From: Siphonodentalium dalli
Taxonomy: Eukaryota > Mollusca > Scaphopoda > Gadilida > Siphonodentaliidae
Length of the DNA stretch: 64,000 nt
Assembly (NCBI GenBank): GCA_032622095.1
Contig: CP136061.1
Coordinates: 21,022,991 to 21,086,990 of the forward strand
Reading direction: 5' to 3'
The notes below the pieces were generated by a model. It was not told the DNA's origin and did no database searches. It saw only the letters and a list, made by a program, of their open reading frames with translations. The translations under genes and the position numbers were made by a program. Shown here piece by piece: positions 11,820 through 24,800 of this stretch. How positions within the stretch are numbered: position 1 is the stretch's first letter; every line of letters begins with the position of its first letter.

Positions 11820-12254
11820 CAAGCCTGCAAATAGGGTGTCTGTCATTTGCAGAATGAGGTCCCCAGAGGGTATATTTAGTGACGCTATCCCGCATAGCGG
11901 GCTAGCATCACCAAATTCACCCTCTGGGGACCTCATTCTGCTAGGCCTCATTATCTGGGAAGTATCTATAGTCTCAAATTAAAATTGATTTTAGTTACTT
12001 TTTCCCTTCTGGGAAGTTTCTATATCCCCAAATTTGCAGAAGATAAAATGCATAACTGAGGTGCCCAATGGGTGAACATTAGCAATCTCAACTGGGGAAC
12101 TTTAATCTGATTATAGGTCTCCCATAGCAGCTGAGGCCTAAGCAGAATGAGGTTCCCCGAGGGTGATTCTAGCCAGTCTTGTGGGATAGCTTCACTAAAT
12201 TCACCCTCTGGGGACCTCAATTTGCAAATGACAGACACTCTATTTGCAGGCTTG
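11820..12254. mobile_element. Foldback hAT-like MITE, reference copy (435 bp)
   Basis: Perfect 8-bp TSD TTTACAAG (11812-11819 and 12255-12262). Termini CAAGCCTGCAAATAGGGTGT and its complement on the right. Just inside each end sits a ~95-bp hairpin with arms such as 'gaggtccccagagggt' and 'ccctctggggacctcat'. The middle holds 'gaacatta.caa.ctcaactg' and 'ggtctcccatagcag'. No ORF. 8-bp TSD and CA termini point to hAT. Confidence 0.9.
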
Positions 12255-12529
12255 TTTACAAGCAAATATGGAATGCAAAATTCTGACGTTCATAATTTGA
12301 CATGCTAAAAAACATAACAATCAACTGCACTGGAATAGGGAATGTTCAATGAAAGGAATCAATAATACTTGTCACAACTATTTAGAAATTATTATAAATG
12401 AGGGTATCAACCACTGATTTATATAGTACCCCCAAAATTTGTTTTCTGGGACAAATGAATAATGGACCATTCCAATAAACACTGTTTTAACTGGGTGGAA
12501 TAATCCATTTAGTTTAGACAGGGTTATAT

Positions 12530-13070
12530 TCATATAGTAACATATACATATATATAAAGTTAGATCATTGCATAGAGTAACACATTCATAAATAAAGTTA
12601 GATCATTGCACATTGCAACATATGTATAAATGAAGTTAGATCATTTCATATAGTAACACATTCATTAATGAAGTCAGATCATTACATATAGTAACATATA
12701 TATAAATGCAGTTAGATCATTACATATAGTAACACATATATAAATGAAGTTAGATCATTTCATATAGTAACACATTCATTAATGAAGTCAGATCATTACA
12801 TATAGTAACATATGTATAAATGAAGTTAGATCATTACATATAGTAACATATATATAAATGAAGTTAGATCATTACATATAGTAACACATTCATTAATGAA
12901 GTCAGATCATTACATATAGTAACACATTCATTAATGAAGTCAGATCATTTCATATAGTAACAGTTAGATCATTACATATAGTAACAGTCAGATCATTACA
13001 TATAGTAACATATATATAAATGAAGTTAGATCATTACATATAGTAACACATGCATAAATGAAGTTAGATG
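12530..13070. repeat. ~38-nt AT-rich minisatellite, about 14 units
   Basis: Units 'agttagatcattacatatag' followed by 'taacatatatataaatga'. Some units are shortened to 'taacagttagatcatt'. Intergenic, between the two SIAE genes. Confidence 0.9.
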
Positions 13071-13249
13071 AAGGTGCCCAGACAGCTGAGCGTGAAATTA
13101 TTTCATTCCACTTTCGTACTTTTCGTACATAACAATATCTAAACAATTTTCACATATCCTATACATGTAGGTATGTTATTTTCAGTCTTCACATGATATT
13201 TTTATACCCCCCACAACAAACTTACCCATTGGAACAGGTCTGAAAATAT

Positions 13250-13345
13250 GGTGCCGGACATTTGCAGAAAGAGGTCATCTGAGAGTGTATTTAGTGACAC
13301 TACCCCGCAGAGTGGGCTAGCATCCCCCAATTCATCCTCTGGGGA
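13250..13345. mobile_element. Foldback-MITE hairpin fragment
   Basis: 'gtgccggacatttgcag', then a diverged hairpin ending 'catcctctggggatg', followed by 'caatttggggatatagagaa' as in 32590-32630 and 63750-63775. One end of the foldback family only. Confidence 0.6.
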
Positions 13346-13479
13346 TGATTATGCAATGTATCATTTGCCAATTTGGGGATATAGAGAAACTAAATTAAAT
13401 TAAAGGTTAGCCGTCCACAGTGTCCCCTGAAAACGCGGCAAGTCGATGCCGCTTTGTTAAAGAAATTAAAAAAAATGTT

Positions 13480-14500
13480 GAAATGTTCTAAGTCGAAAGG
13501 GTTAATAATTCCGTAAAGAAATAATTTTTCCTGTAGGAGGAGTTGATTACACCATGAAGGTAAAAATTATAAAAAATGTTTTTCAAAGTCGAAAGGCCCA
13601 TAACTCTGAGAAAAATCATTGGATCAAACTCAAATTCGAACTTGACCTGTATTTTGATATGAACGACCCACAAAAAAACAGAATTTCAATTAAACAATCC
13701 AAACTTGAGTTAACATCCGGAAACCAAAGGAAAAACAAGTAAAATTGAATTTTCTAAGTCGAAAAAAGTCCATAACTCTAGGAAAAATAATCGGATCAAA
13801 CTCAAATTCGAACTCAACCTGTATCTTGATATGACTGATCCACATAAAAACGGTATTTGCAATTAAAGGATCCAAACTTGAGATATAATCCGGAAACAGA
13901 AAAAGTGAGAAATTTTCTAAGTAAAAAAAAAGTTGAAAAAAGGGAATAACTCCATAAAAGAATATCGAATCAAACCCAGAATTGCAGAGCGCCTGTGTTC
14001 TTGGTTGAGACACATACGTACCAAGTTTCAATCACGTATGATCATTACTGGAGTTATAACTCCGGACGGACGGACGCACGGACAGACGCGGCTGGTTACA
14101 ATAGTCCCCCAACAATAAATTTTTCGGGGGACAACAAGGGCATCAATTGGGCATGGCAAAATACGCCCGTGGTAATTCCAACAAAGGGCCATAACTCTGG
14201 TAAAAATTGGTGGACCGAATCCAAATTTGATCTCGACCTGTAGCTTGGGCTTGTAAACTCACAAACCGAATATAATTCCATTTAGTTCAGACTTACTAAA
14301 GTTATCACCTGGAAACGAAAAATGAGTGCAAATTCCATCAAAAAGGACAATAACTGTGGTGAAAATTGGCAGGGGAACCCGAATTCGAACTTGACTTGTA
14401 TTTTGTGCTTGTAAACCAACATACTAAATTTGTTTCCATTCTGTTGAGACTAACTAAAGTCATCATCCAGAAAAGCGATCGGACGGACAGATGGATTGAC
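13480..14500 (+). repeat. CATAACTC-type repeat, ~5 units, with GGAC tract and terminal hairpin
   Basis: Units of about 170-190 nt with 'taagtcgaaa', 'ccataactct.ggaaaaat', 'tcgaact.gacctgtat.ttg' and 'caaacttgag.ta'. A GGAC tract (14061-14090) is followed by the hairpin 'gtcccccaac...tcgggggac' (14106-14135). Two further units follow to 14500. Confidence 0.75.
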
Positions 14501-14639
14501 CAATAACATAATACATCCCTTTTTTAATGAATGTGTCAATGACACTGTAGCTCGACTTGGAGAGGGGATAATATCATACCTTACAGTCAATAGAGCGATA
14601 AGGTACGTGGAAAGTTCAAATGTTTAAGAAATACCAGAA

Positions 14640-15115
14640 GTCAACCCAAAAGTTCAATAGCTTCCATCTTGAGGCGATCCTAAACATGATTGTAAAATCC
14701 AAGATGGCTGCTGGCAGCCATATTTTTTTACGAATTTTGAAAAAAATTGATGGCTCCCATCTTGAAGTCACCCCGAACATCCATATGAATTTTGGTAACA
14801 ACTGGATGTGCTAACGGAAATTGGACGCACCAAAGAATGCACTGATGAATGACAAAGCCAACCCATTGCAATAGCTCAAACTTGACTCTCTTGTCAAGTT
14901 GAGCTAAAAACGGGCATATGAAAAGAAAAAGAAACTTTCCTCTAAAGAAACTAAAAAACTTGCTAATTTGAGAAAAAAAGAGAAGATGAGGCCTAAGCAG
15001 AATGAAGTCCCCAGAAGGTGAATTTAGTGATGATAGCCCACTGTGTGGGGTAGCATCAATAAAATCACCCTCTGGGAACCTCATTCTATCTATGTCTGGC
15101 ACCATATCTTCAGGC
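14640..15115. repeat. GATGGCTCCC unit followed by a foldback-MITE hairpin
   Basis: 14640-14830 holds 'gatggctcccatcttga' and 'catatgaattttggta'. 14995-15110 is a foldback hairpin (arms 'gtccccagaaggtgaattta' / 'aaaatcaccctctgggaacc') ending 'gtctggcaccatatcttcaggcc', the variant terminus also seen at 13240 and 39843. Confidence 0.65.
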
Positions 15116-15158
15116 CAGCATTGGGACAGTCTAATTCCTGTTTATTTTTTATTTTTAA

Positions 15159-15493
15159 CCCTTTGGAGAGTATCTATAACGTCATATACATGACGTCATG
15201 AGTGAATTTAACGTCAACGTCATAGCAATAATTATTAACAAGTTCGGGTCAAAAGCGTCCAATAATTCGTTTTAATTTATGCGCATTTTTTGTTAACGTG
15301 TGTTATCATAATCGATTGCACTTATACATTTGGGACATTATATAAATTAAAGTAACTCCTATACAATTCATTTATAAATCAGATGATTTATTGTAGTTAT
15401 GTCTACATAAAATAACACTTCCTGAAACGACATATATGTCGTTCTACTCCTCAACCGATAGACGACATATATGTCGTTCTACTCGCCAAAGGG
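15159..15493. mobile_element. piggyBac-like MITE, second type (335 bp)
   Basis: TTAA at 15155-15158 and 15494-15497. Termini CCCTTTGGAGAG on the left, CTCGCCAAAGGG on the right. Internal repeated palindromes 'acgtcatatacatgacgt' and 'acgacatatatgtcgt'. No ORF. It sits 116 bp downstream of the SIAE copy B stop. Confidence 0.85.
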
Positions 15494-15608
15494 TTAATGG
15501 TCTAATTGTGAATTTATTATTTCAATTGTTACTGTCCTATTGGGAGAGTCACACTTTTTATAGTTCCTGTTTACCTATCTGACAACACAGACATTTATTA
15601 TAAATAGC

Positions 15609-15869
15609 CTAATATCTAGTTAGCCTTGTTCCTAGATACTGAAGCTTCAGGAATGGAGGGGCAGGTAGACTGTTCTCCTTACTGTAGACTGGACACTTCT
15701 TAAATTCACACGGAGACGTCCTCCATGCGTATCGCACTCCCAGCATGTTATGACGGCAAGCATCTAAATAAAGAATCTTCACTGTTCGGAGAGTGTACCC
15801 AACAACAGGAGCTGGAACCCAGTCACTGTCACTGCTGCATGTGGCATTCCTAGACTGTGAACAGCATAT
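15609..15869 (-). CDS. SIAE: SIAE copy B exon 9 (C-terminus and stop)
   Basis: Acceptor TAATTTCAG. It encodes [20 protein letters not shown], then [17 protein letters not shown], then '[20 protein letters not shown]', stop TAG at 15611-15609. This matches the Cys-rich tail of animal SIAE (CCS, RYAW, PCE..KCP.Y, LPAPPF). The preceding exon ends exactly on a codon. Confidence 0.92.
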   Translation of the reverse strand: MCCSQSRNATCSSDSDWVPAPVVGYTLRTVKILYLDACRHNMLGVRYAWRTSPCEFKKCPVYSKENSLPAPPFLKLQYLGTRLTRY

Positions 15870-18800
15870 CTGAAATTACACACAGGAAATCAAGACCTGG
15901 TAAGTCTGCCCAGCAAGAGTGCAATAATAAGACAACAATCACCGCCAGAGCTGTTAAGTTTCACGGATTGTCCGTGAGACTCCCGGATTGCCATGGCAAT
16001 TCCGCAAATACGGATAACCCCCAATTTCTTCCGGTATCCCCCGCCGAAATGTGCAGTTGGGGAAGTGCATTCTCAATAATGTTTGCATTCTCAGTATGTG
16101 CTAAACAAGAGGTGGGTTTTTGTCAAAAAGCCTGGCTTGCGAACAGTGTTCGCGCTGTCGGTAGCCAAATTAGCCAATGGCTAATCTTTTTCGAATTTGG
16201 CTAATAAAAATTTCATTTGGCTAAACTTTTTTGGACCCCAAATAGAGACTGGAAGCATGAATTTTTGGCAAGTGGGTTTTTAATTCTGTGATGTGAATGA
16301 TCTAGTCCGAAAACATCGTATACGTAAGTGGGAATATATCGCCGACTGTACAAAGGGAAACCCGATCGCGGGCAGTACAAAGGGAAACCCGTCACACTGC
16401 ACCAAACAGCAAAAGGTCATATCATTATTTTACATTTAATCCGCTAATCACCCATTGTCTGTCTGGTCACTCACGGGGCTCCTGCACAATGCATGTTTAT
16501 GATGACATTGTATTTATGACGGCCAAGGTTTATGAGCACCAAGTGTAAGACAATAGATTAATCAGCCAAATGTGAATCACGACAGATATTTTGTGGCTAT
16601 TTTTCAGCAATACCGATACATTCAAAATAATATGCATGCGTTTATGACAGATAGTAATTTGATAATGGCGTAACAATATTAAGTTATTAGTATCCAGATG
16701 TCACTTAGATATTTTCGCAAGGATAATTAATATTTAATGATTTAAATGAAGAAAGTGGGGAAATGTCCGGTGGGGAAATGTCCGTATACCCAATCCCGGG
16801 TTACCCCCCCCCCCCCCCCCCCCCCAAATCACTCTTTCACATAAAGATTAAATGACATATATAAAAATATTTCTAGTTCATCAAAATTAGTTAAATTATT
16901 GTGTATTTTTACCTGTGCCTGTTAGATTTGACATTTTAGTCATTAATTGTGAACCGACCATAAAACGATGATTTAATTTGGCCATAGTTTTTTTTAATAT
17001 GGCCAAAAAAAGTTTTTTTCATTTGGCTAATAAAATTTTCATTTGGCTAAACTTTTGGCTAAATTTTGTTTCTGTCCAGCGCGAACACTGCTTGCGAACT
17101 CATTTTAGGACTAACATTTGTGGAAATTAGCCATGTGACGTCGTCTATTTGCACAAGTCCAATAACTCTGCTGAAAATATCGGGCCGGACCCGGTTTGCG
17201 AACTCATTCTAGATACTGGTCATGTGAACTCATATACCAAAAATCTTTGAAATCCGTTGACATTTGTGGTAATGAGCCCTGTGACGTCGTCCATTTGCAC
17301 ACAAAAAAATAAACAAAGTCCAATAACTCTGCTGAAAATATCCGGCCAGACCTGGTTTGCGAACTCATTCTAGATACTTGGCAAGTGAACTCATATACCA
17401 AATATCTTTGAAATCTGTTGAGATTTGTGGAAATGAGCCCTGTGACGTCGTCTATTTACTATATGGTAAATTTGACAAAAATAATAAACAAAGTCCAATT
17501 AGTCCGGTAAAAATATTCGGCCGGACCTGGTTTGCGAACTCATTCTAGGTAATGGTCAGGTGATCTCATATACCAAATATCTTTGAAATCCGTTGAGATT
17601 TGTGGAAATGTGCCCTGTGACGTCGTCTATTTGCTATTTGGTAAATTTGACCAAAATAATAAAATAAGTCCAATAACTCCGGTAAAAATATCCGGCCAGA
17701 CCTGACTTGCAAACTCATTCTAGGTAATGGTCAGGTGAACTCACATACCACAAATCTTTGAAATCCGTTCACATTTGTTCAAGTTATGACTCTTACAAAT
17801 TCGGGACAGACGGACGGACAGACGGACGGACGGAACCCATTACTATATCCCCCGCAAATTTTTAATTTGGCGGGGGATAAAAACGAGGTATTTGCGGGGG
17901 ATTCCCCAAATGACAGCGAATTCCTTATTTCCGGTACCGTAAATACACACACATTAACATTCACAGAATGTGCTGTAGGTAACTTTTGATTGAAGACTGA
18001 TCAGTGGTGAACTGTGACTGATATTATTGATTTTCACACTCTGGTGAAGCCACACGTATAAAGGGTGTTGTTATAGTATACAATAGGTATAATCACAAGT
18101 GTGCAGCTGTATTGTAAGGCTACATTGATGAACATCTCTAAGTATCGGATACTTTATGATTTAAGTTCACTGATAGTAGTAAGCATTGCGAACGGAATGT
18201 GTCCATTTCTGTTGCGGGTAAAACTTTAAAATGGGTCATTTTGTACTTTCGGTTTCATGCATACATGTCCGGTTGTAACCTGTGTAACTCGGGTTCGTTT
18301 TTACTTATTTTAATTTTCTGCTTCTTAAATTTTTTTAATAAATGGTGGGATGTGTGCATTTCTTTTTGTGGGTTAAACTGTAAGACGAGTCCATTTTGTA
18401 GTTTACTACGATTTTGTACTTTCGGTTTCACGCATATCCGGCTGGGTCCGGTGGAATTATGAGTATTTTTATAAAGTGTTTGCTTCTTTCTTTTCAGTAA
18501 ATGGTGCTATCTCCCACTCACAGCAGCTCTATTACAATTACCAATATATATTTAGGTCTATATATTTACAAAAATAAACACAAATAGAAACTATTAAAAC
18601 CTATGTAATCTTCATCATGAAAATGATTTTGGAACATGAACATATTTGGGCATAATCTCCTGGATTGACATTTTCAAAACTTAACAGGTCTGATCACCGC
18701 CTTCTTTTGGAACAATACTCTTGGTTAAACTAAAGTGAATATTGTGACATGTTCTCAAATAAAAGCACGGGCGGCCTTCGCGGTGGGTATTTGTTAAACT

Positions 18801-21800
18801 TAAAATAGTGATATCTGTAAAACTGCCATAAACAGAAAGAATATTAAAATAAAATATTGCATAAATAGTATGTTATTGTCCAGTTCGTACGCTTTGTTAT
18901 GTAAACAAAAGCCAAAAATGTTACAGAACCTGGCTTTACATAATTCAGTGTATTATAAATAATACAGCATACGACTGACCATTTACCATTTACATGATAT
19001 TTATGATTGGTATAATAACAAAATATGTCTATATTTTAATATGCTTTCTGTTTATGGTAGTTTTAAGGGGTGTGACTTTTTAACAGCATACCTATCACTT
19101 CTAGTGAGCATGCATGCTTGCCTAATCACCTCATCCAATCAGAGGGGTGGTTGATTGCCTGCGTCAGACAGACTAATCTAACAAGATAATCCCTGTGTCT
19201 GCCTGCCATCTGGTTTGATATCCATGAGAAGTTTTATTGGACAAATTTGTGAGACATGCTTACATTGAATCTGAGGCAAAATTAAATTTCAAAGTCTCAA
19301 AATTGGGATACGTTGGTAGTTTCAGGTGTCAAATGTATCAATTATGATGTTTTATCTAGCTTGTTTAGCAGGTAGTCACACTTGGATCCTGGTAAAAGAT
19401 GTTTATTATTTATATATTTTTTTTTATAGAGATTTGAAATTCGGTGATTAGTGTGACATGTTCTCAATTAACAACCATTCTAGAGATAACACAGTGCAAA
19501 ATCACCTTAAGGTTTATTGGTTGCTAAATTTCAACAATTTATTTTTAACGGATAAATAGACCGCCGTTGTTAATTCAGCACATCTTGTCAATTTCCGCTT
19601 GAGTGTGATCTGATTTTGATCTGGGGAAATCTCACCCAGTGATCCAACGATTTGGATAAGATATAGTCATAGTCATATAACTTATCTCACCTCAAATCCC
19701 TTCATACTTCTCACTGGATTTTCAATCTGTTCAGTAAGGCCATCATAGTAGATGATGATATACTGCATTGCCACGTCATTGAAGAAATTAATAGGCATTG
19801 GGCCCTGGAATCGTGATTTCCTTTTATTGTAAGCGACATTCAGTGCAGATAATAACAATCTGTCAGCGACGTCTTGTTTGTCTCTTGGATGAATGCTAAA
19901 ATACAAGAATAGAAAGAACAAAATAATGGTTAAAAACGTCAACAAAAGAGCGGAAGGACAACATTCGTGAAAAATCAACAGACTATGGGCCACAATGCTG
20001 AATGTTACATACACTACAAAACCAGCAAACTGAAGCCTTCATTTACATTATAGTCATAAATTTATTAATACCAACCACTGTTTTTATTTTGAGAGACCTG
20101 AGCCAACGTATAGAGGATAAATATCTGCTAATGGAGTGTCAATGACACTGTAGCTCAACTTGGGAAGGACTATATTTTTTCTGAGCAATGAATAGAACCA
20201 TAAAGAAGGAAAGCCAAAAAGTTACAGTAAAGGTCTTGTATTGTGTTGATGAAATTATTTTCATTTGAAACATATCACCAATAAATGTGGGCAGCAGGGT
20301 GTGCGGATGGATTCAAATTTGAAATCCAATTTTATTTTATAACGAAATTCGGAAATAATCGATAGCTCCAATCTAGAGGACACCACGAAGATCCACATGA
20401 AGTTTGGTGACAATTGGATGAGGGATGTGGCCTGTAGGGTGTGCCAAAGAATTTAGTCAGGCAAAGAGTAAAATCAAATATGGCCACTGGCAGCCATGTT
20501 TTTTAATGAATTTCAGGTATAATCGATGGCTCCCATCTAGAGTTCCCCTGAAGATCCATATGAAGATTGGTGACATTGGATGAGAGATGTGGCCTGTAGG
20601 GTGTGCCGAAGGATTTAGTTGTGCAAAAGAATAAAATCCAAAAAGGCTGCTGGCAGCTATTTTTTTCTACGAATTTCGAAGAAAAAAAACTGATGGCTTC
20701 CATCTAGAAGTCACCCATCCATATCAAGTTTGGTGATGATCGGATGAGGGGTGTGGTCTGTAGGGTGAGCCAAATTATTTAGTGATGCAAAGAGTAAAAT
20801 CCAAGATGTCTACCGGCGGCCATGTTTTTAATCTAAAATTGTTTTAATTTGATGGCTCCCATCTAGAGGTGATCCTAAACATGCCTGCAAATTTTAAAAA
20901 CAGTTCTACAATAAATGCGGGCTGTGGGCTGAGCCGATGGATTCGAATTTGAAATCCAAGATGGCTGCTTTACAAAGTAAAGTTGAGCTAAAAAGGACTT
21001 AGAGTAACGCCCAGTCTCTTTGAAAAGCCAATGAAAATCCTATCGGATGTACATCTATAAATCTGTAGTTTAAAATTAGTTTCTGTATTGATGGGATACC
21101 CTCAATTTCATCGGTGAGTAGTGCAGAGCATGTGTCATTTGGTTAATGATATAACAGATCACTTCAAGACAGAATCCAATCTCTATAAAATATAAAAATT
21201 TGATAGCAATGACAAACACTGCTTCGTGGTTGGTTACATTTAAATTGCGAGATCAGAGACCAAAACTAATGTTGTAAAACTGAATACAGGCGATATATCC
21301 ATAATTCATCACAATCTAGGAGACATCATCTTTGAGTCAACGATATTCAACGATATACATCTTGTTGTTTTTATATCTGCTACTCAATTCTATGATTCTC
21401 ACAAACATTGACTGCGCCAGCAATGCAATCAATATTTAGAAATTGTTTATTGCGTGATATTGGGAATTGGGAATTTAGAAATGAAAAGTAATCAAGAGAC
21501 CTAGAGAAGTAATTCTGATAGGATTTTCGTCGGCTTTTCAAAGAGACTGAGTAGTGCCCACCAAAGAGACGAGCAGGTGGACGATTAACTCACGGTGTCC
21601 ATGGTGATTTGAAATCAGGTAGATCCATCGCTACCGCCATGCTCGGACCGACCAACACTCTGACCCCCTAAGAACAAGCCCCGGACCTTACCACGCCGCC
21701 ATACCATGGAAATCCACCAACTAATGACGGTTTATCCATGTTGGCAGAGAGCTGAAGAAGACAGGGAATTCTATCTAAAAACTATGTCAAACAGGGTTCG

Positions 21801-24800
21801 CACTGGCACCAAAATTTCTTTTGCCTAATTACAATATGTTTTGCCAATTCTCATGGAAGTTGCAAAATATTATCGAATATGAATATTAAACAGGTTTTGG
21901 ACATTAAATGTTTATGCTTTGATTAATGACATCACATCGTTAACTCTGGCAAAACTGTTCTCAGCTGAGTATAAAATGATAACAGCTGAGGAAGCTAATA
22001 TGTCACCCAAGAATAAAATATAATGACTGCAGGCTATATATAAGCTATAAATCTGATTCTGAGATGTCACCAATTATATAGATAAACCAACTCCTGCGAT
22101 TTTTGTGCAATTGGAGCAGATTACGAAGAAAAATTGTGTCTTTTTATGTCGACTCAAATCATGCCCAGTTATGGATAGTGGATCATAAAGGAATCAGGAT
22201 AGACAACTCAAAACAGGATCGTTCTTAAAGTTCCTGTTTTAAGTTGCCACATTCAAGAATTAAACCATTGCTTATAAAGTTTTTTTTTATATATGAGACA
22301 TTTCCCATATCGTGAAAATCGAGACCAATTTTCAAACTTGATCTGAGTTGAGGGACATCTCAAATGTCAAATTTGGTGCCGATCGGATAGAAAATGTTTC
22401 AGTTATCGCACCATGCATAAAGTGTCAATGGATGGACAGACAGACGGACGAATGAAGAGAGGGCAATCCGGATGTCAACACATGTGTACCTTACATGGTA
22501 TGGGTACACATAAAAATGAGATAGGGAGCAATCTACCTGGACAAATCCAAATGGAAACTGCATCCGAGTAAGGCCTCCGGTTCCTTCAAAGAATTTATTT
22601 CTCCAATCCGTGATCATTCCGGGGAAAGTGCAGTTATAAGTGTCAGGTTTACCGGCATTGGCTTCACCTGTAATAATGGAATATTTGTAAGTTCACATTT
22701 AAAAAAAATAAAAAATTTATTTGTTGATTTACGAATCAGCACAGGGGAGGGCGAATTTTATATTTTATTCTTCCTAACGTAATTGGTAATGGATAGTTCT
22801 AGATATTGAAGCAGTATCCTATCTTATATAATACAAGATGATTTAGATTGTCAAATTTGATCATAATAGACTGATTGATGGGTTATTGAAATGTAATTTG
22901 ATTGTTAATGCATGAGAAAAAAGTTTACATAAAAGATATCCAAATAACAAAAAAATTGAGGGGACTAAAAACAGGGTCGGGAGGGGATGTAAACAGGGTC
23001 GGGAGGGGATGTAAACAGGGTCGGGAGGGTATGTAAACAGGGTTGGGAGGGGATGGAAACAGGGTCGGGAGGAGATGTAAACAGGGTCGGAAAGAGATGT
23101 AAACAGGGTCGGGAAGAGATGTAAACAGGGTCGGGAAGAGATGTAAACAGGGTCGGGAGGGGATGTAAACAGGGTCAGGAGGGGATGTAAACATGGTCGG
23201 GAGGGGATGTAAACAGGGTTGGGAGGGGATGTAAACAGGGTCGGGAGGAGATGTAAACAGGGTCGGGAGGGGATGTAAACAGGGTCGGGAGGGTATGTAA
23301 ACAGGGTCGGGAGGGGATGTAAACAGGGTCGGGAGGAGATGTAAACAGGGTCGGGAAGAGATGTAAACAGGGTCGGGAAGAGATGTAAACAGGGTCGGGA
23401 AGAGATGTAAACAGGGTCGGGAGGGGATGTAAACAGGGCCAGGAGGGGATGTAAACATGGTTTGGAGGGGATGTAAACAGGGTTGGGAGGGGATGTAAAC
23501 AGGTCGGGAGGAGATGTAAACAGGGTCGGGAGGGGATGTAAACAGGGTTGGGAGGGGATGTAAACAGGGTCGGGAGTGGATGTAAACAGGGTCGGGAGGG
23601 AATGTAAACAGGTTCGGGAGGGGATGTAAATCAAGCAATTTTTTATATTGGCCTTATGCTTGATAATTATTAAATAAATGTTTTGCTATATACCCCAATA
23701 GACTCGGAGGAAATAAAACAAGTGCTGATCACTGCTCCCACCCCATTTTTCTGAAAAAGTTGGATATAAATCTAGCAATTTATTTATATTGGCCAAAAGG
23801 CCAGAACATCATATAGAACTATTTCTGATTGGCTGTAATTGGGATTAAACTCCCAGAAATTACCGTGTACACCAATCAGAAGGGGCCTTTCTGAACAATT
23901 GCAGCACTAACATACATGTATTTTTGCAATTTTTTAATTTTAATTTTTAATTTTTTAACAGCCTTCTTTCACCTCCATTATAGACTCATTTGACCATTAC
24001 GTTTAAAATTGATAATTGCAGGTACGCAGGTTCCCATTATCAACAATATCTGTGACAAGTTTAATAATAATTGACCAGAAAATGTAGGAATACAAGCTCG
24101 GATAAAATTGCGTCCAGAAATACGAACGGATGCACAAGCTGATTCCAGTATACCACGGGGTATAATGATGAACCCATCAGGGTTCAGTTCTGAATTCTCC
24201 ATCCAGGCCTTGAAATAGTGTGCCTGTCATCAGAGTCCCCAGAAAAAGAATTTACCCCCACCCCCAATAATACTTAATAGAAAGGTATCTATCTTCGTCG
24301 GGGCTATCATTTGATCATTTTTTTAAAGTCCACAAAAATACACAAAAATAATATTTGTCACATAAATACCTCATATAAGGTAAAAAGATATTTGATTACT
24401 CTTCAATTTGATGTATCCCGTGTAAAAATTGGTTCAGAAGAACTCCGGTAATGAGCACAGGTCTGACGCAAACGGGCTGTTTTTTTTCACTCGTTCGACA
24501 GAGTGTCTGCTCCTGCTTTGTCAAATTGTTAAAGACTCTGTTTTTATATAGACACACGCCTAAAAGACACTATCGACGGAAAGTATCATGAACATATTAT
24601 ATATCATTTGATGCGGAATTGTTTACTGACCAACCCAAACCAAGCACATCACATAACGGCCACATACCTCTCGTATTTATTGAAAAATTCAATTTCTCGA
24701 TCCGGAACTATGAACATTCTCACCTTCTACAGGCATTTTGGAGTGACATAACACTGGACATAATGCTATTTTATCATTGGTCAGATATAAATCTCTCGAG

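Larger units (their letters stand above)
15946..18692. mobile_element. hAT-like element (2747 bp) with nested insertion and tandem array
   Basis: Perfect 8-bp TSD ATCACCGC (15938-15945 and 18693-18700). Left end CAGAGCTGTTAAGTTTCACG; right end read inward CAGACCTGTTAAGTTTTGAA. Both ends and the interior (for example 'cacaagtgtgca', 'ctttatgattta') match 930-1915 in inverted orientation. It contains another hAT-like element (16144-17090) and a tandem array (17160-17780). No transposase. Inside SIAE copy B intron 8. Confidence 0.85.

Noticed and set aside
21795-21870. hAT-like terminus 'cagggttcgcactggc' near SIAE copy B exon 7
   Set aside because: No matching opposite terminus or 8-bp duplication could be found in the window.
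22861-23638. Two overlapping ~240-codon proline-rich readings on the minus strand
   Set aside because: They arise from the 22-nt minisatellite (3 x 22 nt gives a 22-aa period). No flanking coding sequence.
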